Shown here: positions 18,870 to 26,789 of the stretch, in pieces | How positions within the stretch are numbered: position 1 is the stretch's first letter | Layout: each line of letters begins with the position of its first letter | Assembly: GCF_001590795.1 (NCBI RefSeq) | Contig: NZ_JXDL01000001.1 | Span: 5,434,256 to 5,498,255, forward strand | Reading direction: 5' to 3' | From: Bradyrhizobium sp. AT1 | GTDB taxonomy: Bacteria; Pseudomonadota; Alphaproteobacteria; Rhizobiales; Xanthobacteraceae | DNA length: 64,000 nt | The notes under the pieces: generated by a model | Seen by the model: the letters and a program-made list of their open reading frames with translations, nothing else | What the model was told of the DNA's origin: nothing | Databases searched by the model: none | Translations under genes and position numbers: made by a program

Positions 18870-19180
18870 GCCTGTCCTCCCGGACAATTTGCCTTGTTTT
18901 TGTGCGGGCAATCTAACCGAGCCCGCCGCGTCCGTCATGTGCGAAGACGCTGGCTTCTTTTCGCGTCTGCCCGCGTGCGGGCAGACGCGAAGGAAGGCCC
19001 TCCCGCGCACCCAACTCGCACCCTGTCAACCCGCCATCCGGCCAGGGCGGGCGCGGAAGTCGCGCGTGCGCTTTGGTCTTGAAGTGTTCATGAACTCAAC
19101 CCATCTTGGAACACCCGCGGGTAATCGCCTACCCTGCGTTTTCCGCGGCTTTTGCGACGAGGGCGATGCGAGGACCTGGG
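18870..19180. other. Divergent intergenic region with a perfect 15-base hairpin
   Basis: No supported gene between the alcohol dehydrogenase and the efflux operon. It contains a perfect inverted repeat of 15 bases per arm with a 2-base loop (18960-18974 and 18977-18991, half-site TTCGCGTCTGCCCGC). There is no T-tract on either side. It could be an operator or transcript hairpin between the two divergent units. Confidence 0.6.
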
Positions 19181-20386
19181 ATGAGCGGACCGGACGGAAG
19201 CAAGCGACTTGTCAAAAAGCACGAATTCTTCCAGTCACGGCGCTACGCAATGGCGAGCCTCCTCGCCGCATCATTCGCACTCGCAAGTTGCGGCCAGCCG
19301 GCCTCGCAAGCCACGGCTCCGCCGCCCGCGCCGGTGACGGTCGCCCAGCCGGTCAAGCGCACAGTCACCGATTGGGATGAGTTCACCGGGCGCTTCGAGG
19401 CGGTCGAGGAGGTGCAGGTGCGCCCGCGTGTTGGCGGCTTCGTCAATTCGGTCGAATTCCAGGACGGCGCCATCGTGCATCAGGGCGATCTGCTCTACGT
19501 GATCGACCCGCGTCCGTTCGAGGCAGTCGCCACGCAGGCGGAGGGACAGCTCTCGGATGCACGGGCGAAGGTGGAGCTCGCCAAGCGCGAGCTCGATCGC
19601 GGCCTCAGCCTGGTGCAGAGCAGTGCCGTCTCCGAGCAGGTCGTGGACCAGCGCCGTCAGGCCCTCCAGGCCGCGCACGCCGCCGAGATGCAGGCCGAGG
19701 GCGCGCTGAAGGTTGCACGACTCAACATCGAATTCACCCACGTGACAGCGCCGCTCACGGGCCGGGTCGGCCGCCACCTCGTCAGTCCCGGCAATCTCGT
19801 GCAGGGCAGCGATACCGGCACGTCGACGTTGCTCACGTCGATCGTCACGCTGGATCCGATCTACGTCTATTTCGACATGGATGAGGCAACTTTCATCAAA
19901 TACAGCAAGTTGTGGTTCGAAGGCCGCCGCCCGAGCTCGCGCGACACGGCCAACCCGGTGCAAGTGACGCTCGCCGGCGAAACCAAGCCGTCGCACGAAG
20001 GAACCATCAATTTCCTCGACAACCGGCTCGACGTCTCCACCGGCACGCTGCGCAGCCGCGCGGTGATCAAGAACACGGACCTGTCGATCCTGCCCGGCCA
20101 GTTCGGCCGTGTCCGGCTGATCGGCAGCGCGCCTTATGAGGCGCTGCTGATTCCGGACGTCGCTGTTGCGACCGATCAGTCCCGCAAGATCGTGTTCGTC
20201 GTGAAGCCCGACGACACGGTCGAGGCGCGTCCCGTTGTGCTTGGACCGCTCGACGACGGCCTGCGCGTGATCCGCGAAGGATTGAAGGCGGAGGACCGTG
20301 TCATCGTCAACGGCATCCAGCGCGCCCGTGTCGGCGCCAAGGTCGCGCCGCAGACCGCGCAAGCTCCGGCCGGTGGCAAATCATGA
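19181..20386 (+). CDS. RND efflux system periplasmic adaptor (membrane fusion protein)
   Basis: 401 residues. Links an inner-membrane RND pump to an outer-membrane channel. An N-terminal signal follows a long polar start, with the lipobox-like sequence LASC near residue 39, so it is probably a lipoprotein. Biotinyl-lipoyl halves (VQVRPRVGGFV and LTGRVGRHLVSPGNLV) flank a helical hairpin (about residues 115-170). A beta-barrel region and the C-terminal membrane-proximal domain follow. The ATG at 19181 is preceded by GAGGACC. An earlier in-frame TTG is less likely. The stop overlaps the pump gene start by 4 bases. No outer-membrane channel gene is present nearby. Confidence 0.92.
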   Translation: MSGPDGSKRLVKKHEFFQSRRYAMASLLAASFALASCGQPASQATAPPPAPVTVAQPVKRTVTDWDEFTGRFEAVEEVQVRPRVGGFVNSVEFQDGAIVHQGDLLYVIDPRPFEAVATQAEGQLSDARAKVELAKRELDRGLSLVQSSAVSEQVVDQRRQALQAAHAAEMQAEGALKVARLNIEFTHVTAPLTGRVGRHLVSPGNLVQGSDTGTSTLLTSIVTLDPIYVYFDMDEATFIKYSKLWFEGRRPSSRDTANPVQVTLAGETKPSHEGTINFLDNRLDVSTGTLRSRAVIKNTDLSILPGQFGRVRLIGSAPYEALLIPDVAVATDQSRKIVFVVKPDDTVEARPVVLGPLDDGLRVIREGLKAEDRVIVNGIQRARVGAKVAPQTAQAPAGGKS

Positions 20387-23300
20387 ATCTCGGCCGTCTC
20401 TCCATCAACCAGCCCATCCTGGCGATGGTGCTGTCGATCGTGCTCCTGATCGTCGGCGCGCTCGCCTACACCACGCTGCCGGTCTCCGAATATCCGCAAG
20501 TGGTGCCGCCGACCGTGGTCGTCACCACGCAATATCCCGGCGCTTCCGCACAGACCGTGTCCGATACGGTGGCAGCTCCCATCGAGCAGGAGATCAACGG
20601 CGTCGAGGACATGCTGTATCTGTACAGCCAGGCGACCTCGAACGGCCAGCTCACCATCACCGTCACCTTCAAGCTCGGCACCGACCTCGACAAGGCCCAG
20701 GTGCTGGTGCAGAACCGCGTCGCGATCGCGCAGCCGCGGCTGCCCGAGGAGGTCCAGCGCAACGGCGTCACCACCCGCAAGAACTCGCCCGACATTCTCA
20801 TGGTCGTGTTCATGCTGTCGCCGGACGACACCTTCGACCAGCTCTACATCTCCAACTATGCGCTGCTGCAGGTCCGCGACCAGCTGCTGCGCCTCGACGG
20901 CGTCGGCGACATCCAGATCTTTGGCGCGCGCGATTACTCGATGCGGCTGTGGCTCGATCCTGACCGCATCGCCAATCTCGGCCTGACCTCGGCCGAAGTG
21001 CTGACGGCGATCCGGGCCCAGAACGTGCAGATCGCCGGCGGGCAGATCGCCGAGCCGCCGATCGCAGATCGGGCCTTCCAGCCCAACCTCACCTTCACGG
21101 GGCGCCTGAAGGACCAGAAGCAGTTCGAGGACATTCTGATCAAGGCGGGCTCCGACGGCCGCGTCGTGCGCTTGCGCGATGTCGCCCGCATCGAGCTCGG
21201 TGCGCTGGCGTACTCCACCAACAGCTTCCTGCTGCGCAAATCCGCGGTCGCCATGCTGGTGACGCAGCGGCCGGGATCGAACGCGCTCGCCACCGCAAAG
21301 AACATCAACGACACCATGGTGAGGCTCAAGGAGAGTTTCCCTAGGGGTCTCGATTACAATATCGGCTACAACCCGACCGAGTTCATCGCGCAGTCCGTCC
21401 ACGAGCTGATCAAGACCATCTATGAGGCCATGCTGCTAGTGGTCGTCGTGGTGCTGGTGTTCCTGCAGGGATGGCGGCCCGCGATCATTCCGATCATCGC
21501 GATCCCGGTGTCGCTGGTCGGCACCTTCGCGGTGATGGCGGCGCTCGGCTTCTCCATCAACAATCTCACGCTGTTCGGCCTTGTCCTCGCCGTCGGCATC
21601 GTCGTCGACGACGCCATCGTGGTGGTCGAGAATGTCGAGCGGCATCTCGAGCACGGCCTGAGCCGGCGCGACGCCGCGCTGAAGACCATGGAGGAGGTCG
21701 GCGGCGCGCTGGTCTCGATCGCGCTGGTGCTCTGCGCGGTGTTCGTGCCGACGGCGTTTCTCGGCGGCATTTCCGGGCAGTTCTTCCAGCAATTCGCCGT
21801 CACCATCGCGGTTGCGACCGCGATCTCTTGCTTCTGCTCGCTGACGCTGTCGCCGGCGCTGGCTTCGCAAATCCTCACTCCGCATGAAGCGAAGCGCCCG
21901 CCGGCGGCTTGGAACGTCATAGCACGAGGTTGGAATGCCTTCACGGGGGTGTTCAACCGCGTGTTCGACCGGTTGGCGCACGGCTATGCCGGCCTTGCCA
22001 ATTTCGTGATCCGGCACTCGATGATGATGCTCCTGATCTACGTCGTGCTGATCGGGAGCGCCGGCTGGCTGATCGCAACCACGCCGCAAGGCTTCATCCC
22101 GGCGCAGGACCGCGGCTACGTCATCGTCTCCGTGCAGTTGCCCGGCGCGGCCTCGCTGGCGCGTACCACGGAGGTCGTGCGCGAGATCGAGCGAATCGCG
22201 CTGGATACGCCGGGTATCGTCCGCGTTGCGGCTTTTGCCGGCTTCTCCGGCGCGACGCGCACGCAAGCCGGTAACGCGGCTGCGCTGTTCCCGGTATTCG
22301 ACGAACCGGAGGCGCGGATCAAGAAGGGGCTTTCGGCCAACGCCATCACGGTCGATCTGCGCAAGCGACTGTCCGCGATCCAGGGCGCCTTCATCATCGT
22401 GATTCCGCCGCCGGCCGTGCCCGGCATCGGCACCGGTGGCGGCTTCACCATCCGTATCCAGGATCGCCAGGGCCGCGGGCCCGAATTGCTCGCTGCGGCC
22501 ACCGACGAGCTTGTCGCCGCGGCGCGCAAATCGCCCTCGCTGCTCGGCCCCTCCGTGTTCTCGCCGTTCACGGCCAATACGCCGCAGCTCTTCGTCGACA
22601 TCGACCGCACCAAGGCGCAGAAGCTCGGCGTTCCCATCTCCAACATCAACGACACGATCCAGAGTTATTTCGGATCGACCTATGTCAACGACTTCAACCT
22701 GTTCGGCCGCACCTATCACGTCACCGCGCAGGCCGACTTCCCGTTCCGGAAAGAACCCAGCGACCTCGCGCGCCTGCGCACCCGCAATGCTTCCGGCGAC
22801 ATGGTGATGCTCGGCAGCGTGGTCGAATTCAAGGACGTCTCGGGTCCTGACCGCGTCGCGCGCTACAATCTCTATGCCGCGTCTGAGCTCCAGGGCGAGC
22901 CGGCGCCGGGCACCAGCTCGACCACGGCGCTCAACGCGATCAAGAAGCTGGCGGACGACACCTTGCCGAGCGGCTTTACCTTCGAATGGACGGACCTGTC
23001 CTATCAGCAGATCACCGGCGGCAATGCCGGCCTCTACGTGTTCCCGATCTGCGTGCTGTTCGTCTACCTCGTGCTCGCCGCGCAATATGGCAGCTGGACC
23101 CTGCCGTTTGCGGTGATCCTGATCGTGCCGATGTGTCTGCTGGCTGCCACCATCGGCGTGCGCCTCATGGGACAGGACGTCAACATCCTCACCCAGATCG
23201 GCTTCGTCGTGCTGGTGGGGCTGGCGGCCAAGAACGCGATCCTGATCGTCGAGTTCGCGCGCGACATCGAGAACGAGGGTAAGCCGCGCCTGGAGGCCGT

Positions 23301-23553
23301 GATCGAGGCCTGCCGCCTGCGCCTGCGGCCGATCCTGATGACGTCGTTCGCCTTCATCCTCGGCGTGCTGCCGCTGGTGATCTCGACCGGTTCCGGCTCC
23401 GAGATGCGGCAGGCGGTCGGCGTCGCCGTGTTCTTCGGCATGATCGGCGTCACCCTGTTCGGCCTGCTCTTCACCCCGATCTTCTATGTGGTGGTGCGGA
23501 ACCTGGCGGAAGGGCGGAACGAGGGGAAGAAGCCGGAGGCGGCGGCCTCTTAG
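20383..23553 (+). CDS. RND multidrug efflux transporter permease (HAE1, AcrB/MexB-like)
   Basis: 1056 residues, normal for the hydrophobe/amphiphile efflux family. Proton-driven inner-membrane pump. Two repeats, each with one N-terminal membrane helix, a large periplasmic porter/docking loop and five further helices. The VGIVVDDAIVVVENVER segment in TM4 (near residue 405) carries the two aspartates of the proton relay, and a relay lysine is expected near TM10 (AAKNAILIVEFA). Coupled to the adaptor gene by ATGA. Substrates cannot be inferred. Confidence 0.95.
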   Translation: MNLGRLSINQPILAMVLSIVLLIVGALAYTTLPVSEYPQVVPPTVVVTTQYPGASAQTVSDTVAAPIEQEINGVEDMLYLYSQATSNGQLTITVTFKLGTDLDKAQVLVQNRVAIAQPRLPEEVQRNGVTTRKNSPDILMVVFMLSPDDTFDQLYISNYALLQVRDQLLRLDGVGDIQIFGARDYSMRLWLDPDRIANLGLTSAEVLTAIRAQNVQIAGGQIAEPPIADRAFQPNLTFTGRLKDQKQFEDILIKAGSDGRVVRLRDVARIELGALAYSTNSFLLRKSAVAMLVTQRPGSNALATAKNINDTMVRLKESFPRGLDYNIGYNPTEFIAQSVHELIKTIYEAMLLVVVVVLVFLQGWRPAIIPIIAIPVSLVGTFAVMAALGFSINNLTLFGLVLAVGIVVDDAIVVVENVERHLEHGLSRRDAALKTMEEVGGALVSIALVLCAVFVPTAFLGGISGQFFQQFAVTIAVATAISCFCSLTLSPALASQILTPHEAKRPPAAWNVIARGWNAFTGVFNRVFDRLAHGYAGLANFVIRHSMMMLLIYVVLIGSAGWLIATTPQGFIPAQDRGYVIVSVQLPGAASLARTTEVVREIERIALDTPGIVRVAAFAGFSGATRTQAGNAAALFPVFDEPEARIKKGLSANAITVDLRKRLSAIQGAFIIVIPPPAVPGIGTGGGFTIRIQDRQGRGPELLAAATDELVAAARKSPSLLGPSVFSPFTANTPQLFVDIDRTKAQKLGVPISNINDTIQSYFGSTYVNDFNLFGRTYHVTAQADFPFRKEPSDLARLRTRNASGDMVMLGSVVEFKDVSGPDRVARYNLYAASELQGEPAPGTSSTTALNAIKKLADDTLPSGFTFEWTDLSYQQITGGNAGLYVFPICVLFVYLVLAAQYGSWTLPFAVILIVPMCLLAATIGVRLMGQDVNILTQIGFVVLVGLAAKNAILIVEFARDIENEGKPRLEAVIEACRLRLRPILMTSFAFILGVLPLVISTGSGSEMRQAVGVAVFFGMIGVTLFGLLFTPIFYVVVRNLAEGRNEGKKPEAAAS

Positions 23554-23592
23554 AGGCAAGTGCTGGCCACCGGCGCCTCCACACCCTCCGCC

Positions 23593-23757
23593 GTCATCCC
23601 CGCGAACGCGGGGATCCATAACCACAGGCAGAAGTGTGGGGCGATGCTGGCAACTCCGAGTCTTCGCCAAACTCCTCCCTGGGGTCGCGACGAGCGCAAG
23701 CGCTCGCGCGGGGGTCCCGGATCTGCGCGCGCTTGAGGCGCGCTTGCCCGGGACGAC
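23593..23757. repeat. Palindromic repeat, family A copy 2 (rearranged)
   Basis: The left arm GTCATCCCCGCGAACG and the right arm ending CCCGGGACGAC are not matched to each other. The centre contains the family A core inverted relative to copy 1 (CTTCGCCAAACTCCTCCCTGGGG). It looks like a chimera of two family A elements between the efflux pump and the binding-protein gene. Confidence 0.7.
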
Positions 23758-23877
23758 AGCGGGTATTGGGCGCGCAGAATCCCATACTAACGACCAACTT
23801 GAAATGGATGGGCAGGCGCGGGGTTCTTCCCTAATATCCGCGCGATTTCAAAACAGAAAACTGCTGGGAGCTAACAG

Positions 23878-25071
23878 ATGAAATCAGCACTTTTGGCCGC
23901 CGTCGCAACCTCTGCTTTGGTGCTGGCGGCGCCGGCGTCCGCGCAAGGCGTCAAGATCGGCATTCTCAACGACCAGTCGGGCGTCTATGCCGATTACGGC
24001 GGCAAATGGTCGGTGGAAGCTGCCAGGATGGCGATTGAGGATTTTGGCGGCGAGGTGCTGGGCCAGAAGGTCGAGCTCGTCACCGCGGACCACCAGAACA
24101 AGCCTGACCTCGCGACCTCGATCGCGCGGCGCTGGTACGACGTCGAGAACGTCGACATGATCACGGAGCTGACGACCTCCTCGGTCGCACTGGCGATCCA
24201 CGAGCTGTCCAAGGAAAAGAAGAAGATCGACATCGTGGTCGGCGCCGCGACCTCGCGGCTGACCGGCGATGCCTGCCAGCCCTACGGCTTCCACTGGGCC
24301 TACGACACCCGCGCGCTCGGCGTCGGCACCGGCGGCGCGTTGACGAAAGCCGGCGGCGACACCTGGTTCTTCCTCACCGCGGATTACGCGTTCGGCTACG
24401 CGCTGGAAAAGGACACCAGCGAGATCGTCACGGCGAACGGCGGCAAGGTGGTCGGCTCGGTGCGCGTGCCGCTCAACTCCTCGGACTTCTCCTCCTTCCT
24501 GCTACAGGCGCAGAGCTCCAAGGCCAAGATCGTCGGCCTCGCCAATGCCGGCCTCGACACCACCAACTCGATCAAGCAGGCCTCCGAGTTCGGCATCGTC
24601 TCTGGCGGCCAGAAGCTCGCCGGCCTCTTGATGACGCTGGCCGAAGTGCACGGCCTCGGCCTGCAGGCCGCGCAAGGCCTGGTGCTGACCGAGGGCTATT
24701 ACTGGGACGTCAACGACAAGAGCCGCAATCTCGGCGAACGCTTCCTCAAGCGCACCGGCCGGATGCCGAACATGATCCAGGCCGGCACCTATTCGGCGAC
24801 GCTGAGCTACCTGAAGGCGGTCAAGGCTGCCGGCACCAAGGATCCCGATGCCGTCGCCAAGAAGCTGAAGGAGCTTCCGGTCGACGACGATTTCGCGCAG
24901 GGCGGCAAGGTGCTCGAGAACGGTCGCATGGTCCACGACATGTATCTGTTCGAGGTCAAGAAGCCCGCGGAGTCGAAGAAGCCCTGGGACTATTACAAGC
25001 TGCTCGCCACCGTCCCCGGCGACAAGGCGTTCTTCACCGCCAAGGACAGCGGCTGCCCGCTGACGAAATAG
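23878..25071 (+). CDS. ABC transporter substrate-binding protein, branched-chain amino acid/amide (LivJ-like) family
   Basis: 397 residues. Periplasmic receptor of HAAT type. The signal peptide MKSALLAAVATSALVLAAPASA is followed by the mature start QGVKIGILNDQSGVYADYGG, characteristic of this family (first-lobe binding loop SGVYADYGG). GGAGCTAAC precedes the ATG. No permease or ATPase gene lies nearby, so it is an orphan receptor that must share a transporter encoded elsewhere. Ligands of related Bradyrhizobium/Rhodopseudomonas proteins include aromatic acids and amides, so the substrate is uncertain. Confidence 0.92.
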   Translation: MKSALLAAVATSALVLAAPASAQGVKIGILNDQSGVYADYGGKWSVEAARMAIEDFGGEVLGQKVELVTADHQNKPDLATSIARRWYDVENVDMITELTTSSVALAIHELSKEKKKIDIVVGAATSRLTGDACQPYGFHWAYDTRALGVGTGGALTKAGGDTWFFLTADYAFGYALEKDTSEIVTANGGKVVGSVRVPLNSSDFSSFLLQAQSSKAKIVGLANAGLDTTNSIKQASEFGIVSGGQKLAGLLMTLAEVHGLGLQAAQGLVLTEGYYWDVNDKSRNLGERFLKRTGRMPNMIQAGTYSATLSYLKAVKAAGTKDPDAVAKKLKELPVDDDFAQGGKVLENGRMVHDMYLFEVKKPAESKKPWDYYKLLATVPGDKAFFTAKDSGCPLTK

Positions 25072-25105
25072 CAGGAAGAGGCACAGCGAGCGCTACACAC
25101 TCGGC

Positions 25106-25259
25106 GTCGTCCCGGACAAGCGCGCCTCAAGCGCGCGCCGATCCGGGACCCATAACCCCAGGCAGATGTGGTTACGGGGACTCGGCGTTACCTGCTCGCG
25201 CTACAACCTCTTCCTGTGGATATGGGTCCTGGATCTGCGCTTCGCTTGTCCGGGACGAC
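25106..25259. repeat. Palindromic intergenic repeat, family A copy 3
   Basis: Arms GTCGTCCCGGACAAGCGC ... and ... GCGCTTCGCTTGTCCGGGAC at the two ends match each other, with a tip sequence different from copy 1. The core contains CCCATAACCCCAGGCAGA. It occupies the convergent gap between the LivJ-like and MAPEG genes. Confidence 0.85.
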
Positions 25260-25285
25260 AGCGGGATATGTGGCGGCAGATCGCC

Positions 25286-25672
25286 TCACACCAACCGCAG
25301 CACCACCGCCCCCAGTGCTCCCGCCCACAGCGCGATGGCGGCGATGCCCTGGATCATGAAGCCTGGGCCGCGCTTTGCGGCGGCCTTGGAATAACCCATG
25401 AAATAAACGATGCGGCCGATGATCCAGACCGCGCCGAGTCCGGCCGCGGCGGCATCGCCGATATAGACCGCGAACAGCCAGAGCGCCGGCAGAAAGATCG
25501 GCATCCATTCCAGCGTGTTCATCTGGATGCGGAAGGCGCGTTCGAAGTCCGGATGGCCCGACATCGCGGGCACCTTGACGCCGGTCTTGCTGCGCGAGCG
25601 CGAGACGTTCATGGCGGTGAAGAAATAAAATGCGATCGCCAGCAGCGTGACGAGGGCGGTGAAATGATACAT
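25286..25672 (-). CDS. MAPEG family membrane protein
   Basis: 128 residues with four predicted membrane helices. The family signature ERAFRIQMNTLEWMP (residues 44-58) corresponds to the glutathione-binding loop of microsomal GST/MAPEG proteins, with histidine replaced by glutamine in the HxN position. Bacterial members are inner-membrane proteins with presumed glutathione-dependent detoxification activity. It lies 28 bases downstream of the AttH-like gene on the same strand, so it may be co-transcribed with that ABC system. Confidence 0.85.
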   Translation of the reverse strand: MYHFTALVTLLAIAFYFFTAMNVSRSRSKTGVKVPAMSGHPDFERAFRIQMNTLEWMPIFLPALWLFAVYIGDAAAAGLGAVWIIGRIVYFMGYSKAAAKRGPGFMIQGIAAIALWAGALGAVVLRLV

Positions 25673-25700
25673 CGCGGAATCCTTTGAAGAGGTCGCCGCT

Positions 25701-26789
25701 TCAATAGCCCGTCAGCTCGAGATAGCCAACGCCGTCATGCGTGCCGGCAAAGCCGATCGGTCCCTCCCAATAGGAAAAGCCAGTCCCCATCCAGGCCTTG
25801 GGATTGAGCGGCTTGCACGCAATCGCGAAGGATCGCGACGGGATCGCGATCTGCCATTCCACCGGTAGCTTGCGCCCTGCGACCTCAGCGGTCGCTTTCG
25901 GAATCATCTGGATGTCGCCGCCCGCAATCATCTTCGTTTCGCCGGCGGCGCTGATCCAATTGCCGAACGGATAATCCCTGCCGTCCTTTTGCCGCAGCCG
26001 GTACAGCATCAGCTTGTCGCCGGACGCAAGGTGCAGCGACAGCCAGTCCCAGCCGGTCTGATCGGTGTCGAGCGGCTGGCTGCTCCATTCGCGGTCCATC
26101 CAGGCCTGACCTGAGACATCGACCACTTTGTCGTCGATCGTGAGCGTGCCGCGGGCGCGATAGAACGGCTGGCTGTAATAATAGGAAGCCTGGCCGCGCT
26201 CCGATTTGCGGCTGTAGCCGCGATCTCCCTGCAGCACGACCGGACGATCGGCCTCCAGCGTCAGGGCGTAGCTGAAATCGGTGCTCGACGCCTTCAGCGT
26301 CAGCGGCGCCAGGCTGCGATCGTCCGTGCGATCGAGACCCTTCATCTCCCAATCGTCGATCCAGGCTGCAAACGGGGTTGCGGTGACGCCGGCCTGCCCG
26401 ATCCCGCCGCGTGAAAACACCTCGTTGAAGCGGTGGGTGTCGGCCCGCGTCACGGCGGCATGCGCCATCCAGATCTGCTGATTGGCCCAGCCTTCGCCTT
26501 GCGGGCCCGGCTGCGCCGCCTGACGAAATAGCGTCCATTGCAGGCCGCACGCCGCACCGCTGCCGTCCCTGAGGTTCGCCGTCAGGTACCACCACTCGAT
26601 GCGAAACTCCGGATGCGGGCCGTGATCGGCGGGGAAGGCAAAAATCTTTCCCGGCGTCACCTTCGCAAAGCCGTCCGCGGTCTCGCCGAGCCCGGCATAA
26701 CCTTGCGCGCCGGCGCGGCGTGCGAGCGTCAGCGCCGCGATGCCGCCGGCAAAGGCGCGCCGTGAGATCCCGTCAGCGCTCATTGGCAA
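25701..26789 (-). CDS. AttH-like lipocalin-fold protein, Tat-exported
   Basis: 362 residues. A twin-arginine signal (SRRAFAGGIAALTLARRAGA) predicts export. The body matches the AttH/CrtC-like double-lipocalin family: HPEFRIEWWYLTANL near residue 60, an AWMDREW central motif and a C-terminal YWEGP. This family includes carotenoid 1,2-hydratases, but the partnership with a permease and a LolD-like ATPase points to the AttEFGH type of system rather than carotenoid synthesis. The start overlaps the permease stop by 17 bases (or 11 from the second Met). The biochemical role of AttH is not established. Confidence 0.87.
   Translation of the reverse strand: MPMSADGISRRAFAGGIAALTLARRAGAQGYAGLGETADGFAKVTPGKIFAFPADHGPHPEFRIEWWYLTANLRDGSGAACGLQWTLFRQAAQPGPQGEGWANQQIWMAHAAVTRADTHRFNEVFSRGGIGQAGVTATPFAAWIDDWEMKGLDRTDDRSLAPLTLKASSTDFSYALTLEADRPVVLQGDRGYSRKSERGQASYYYSQPFYRARGTLTIDDKVVDVSGQAWMDREWSSQPLDTDQTGWDWLSLHLASGDKLMLYRLRQKDGRDYPFGNWISAAGETKMIAGGDIQMIPKATAEVAGRKLPVEWQIAIPSRSFAIACKPLNPKAWMGTGFSYWEGPIGFAGTHDGVGYLELTGY

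Noticed and set aside
21436..23670. 744-residue minus-strand ORF over the RND pump
   Set aside because: Antisense shadow. The composition is histidine/arginine/aspartate-rich with no domain, and the RND pump on the other strand is complete.
25701..26789. Carotenoid 1,2-hydratase (CrtC) as the function of the AttH-like protein
   Set aside because: The fold family is shared, but there are no carotenoid genes and the gene is coupled to an ABC permease and ATPase.
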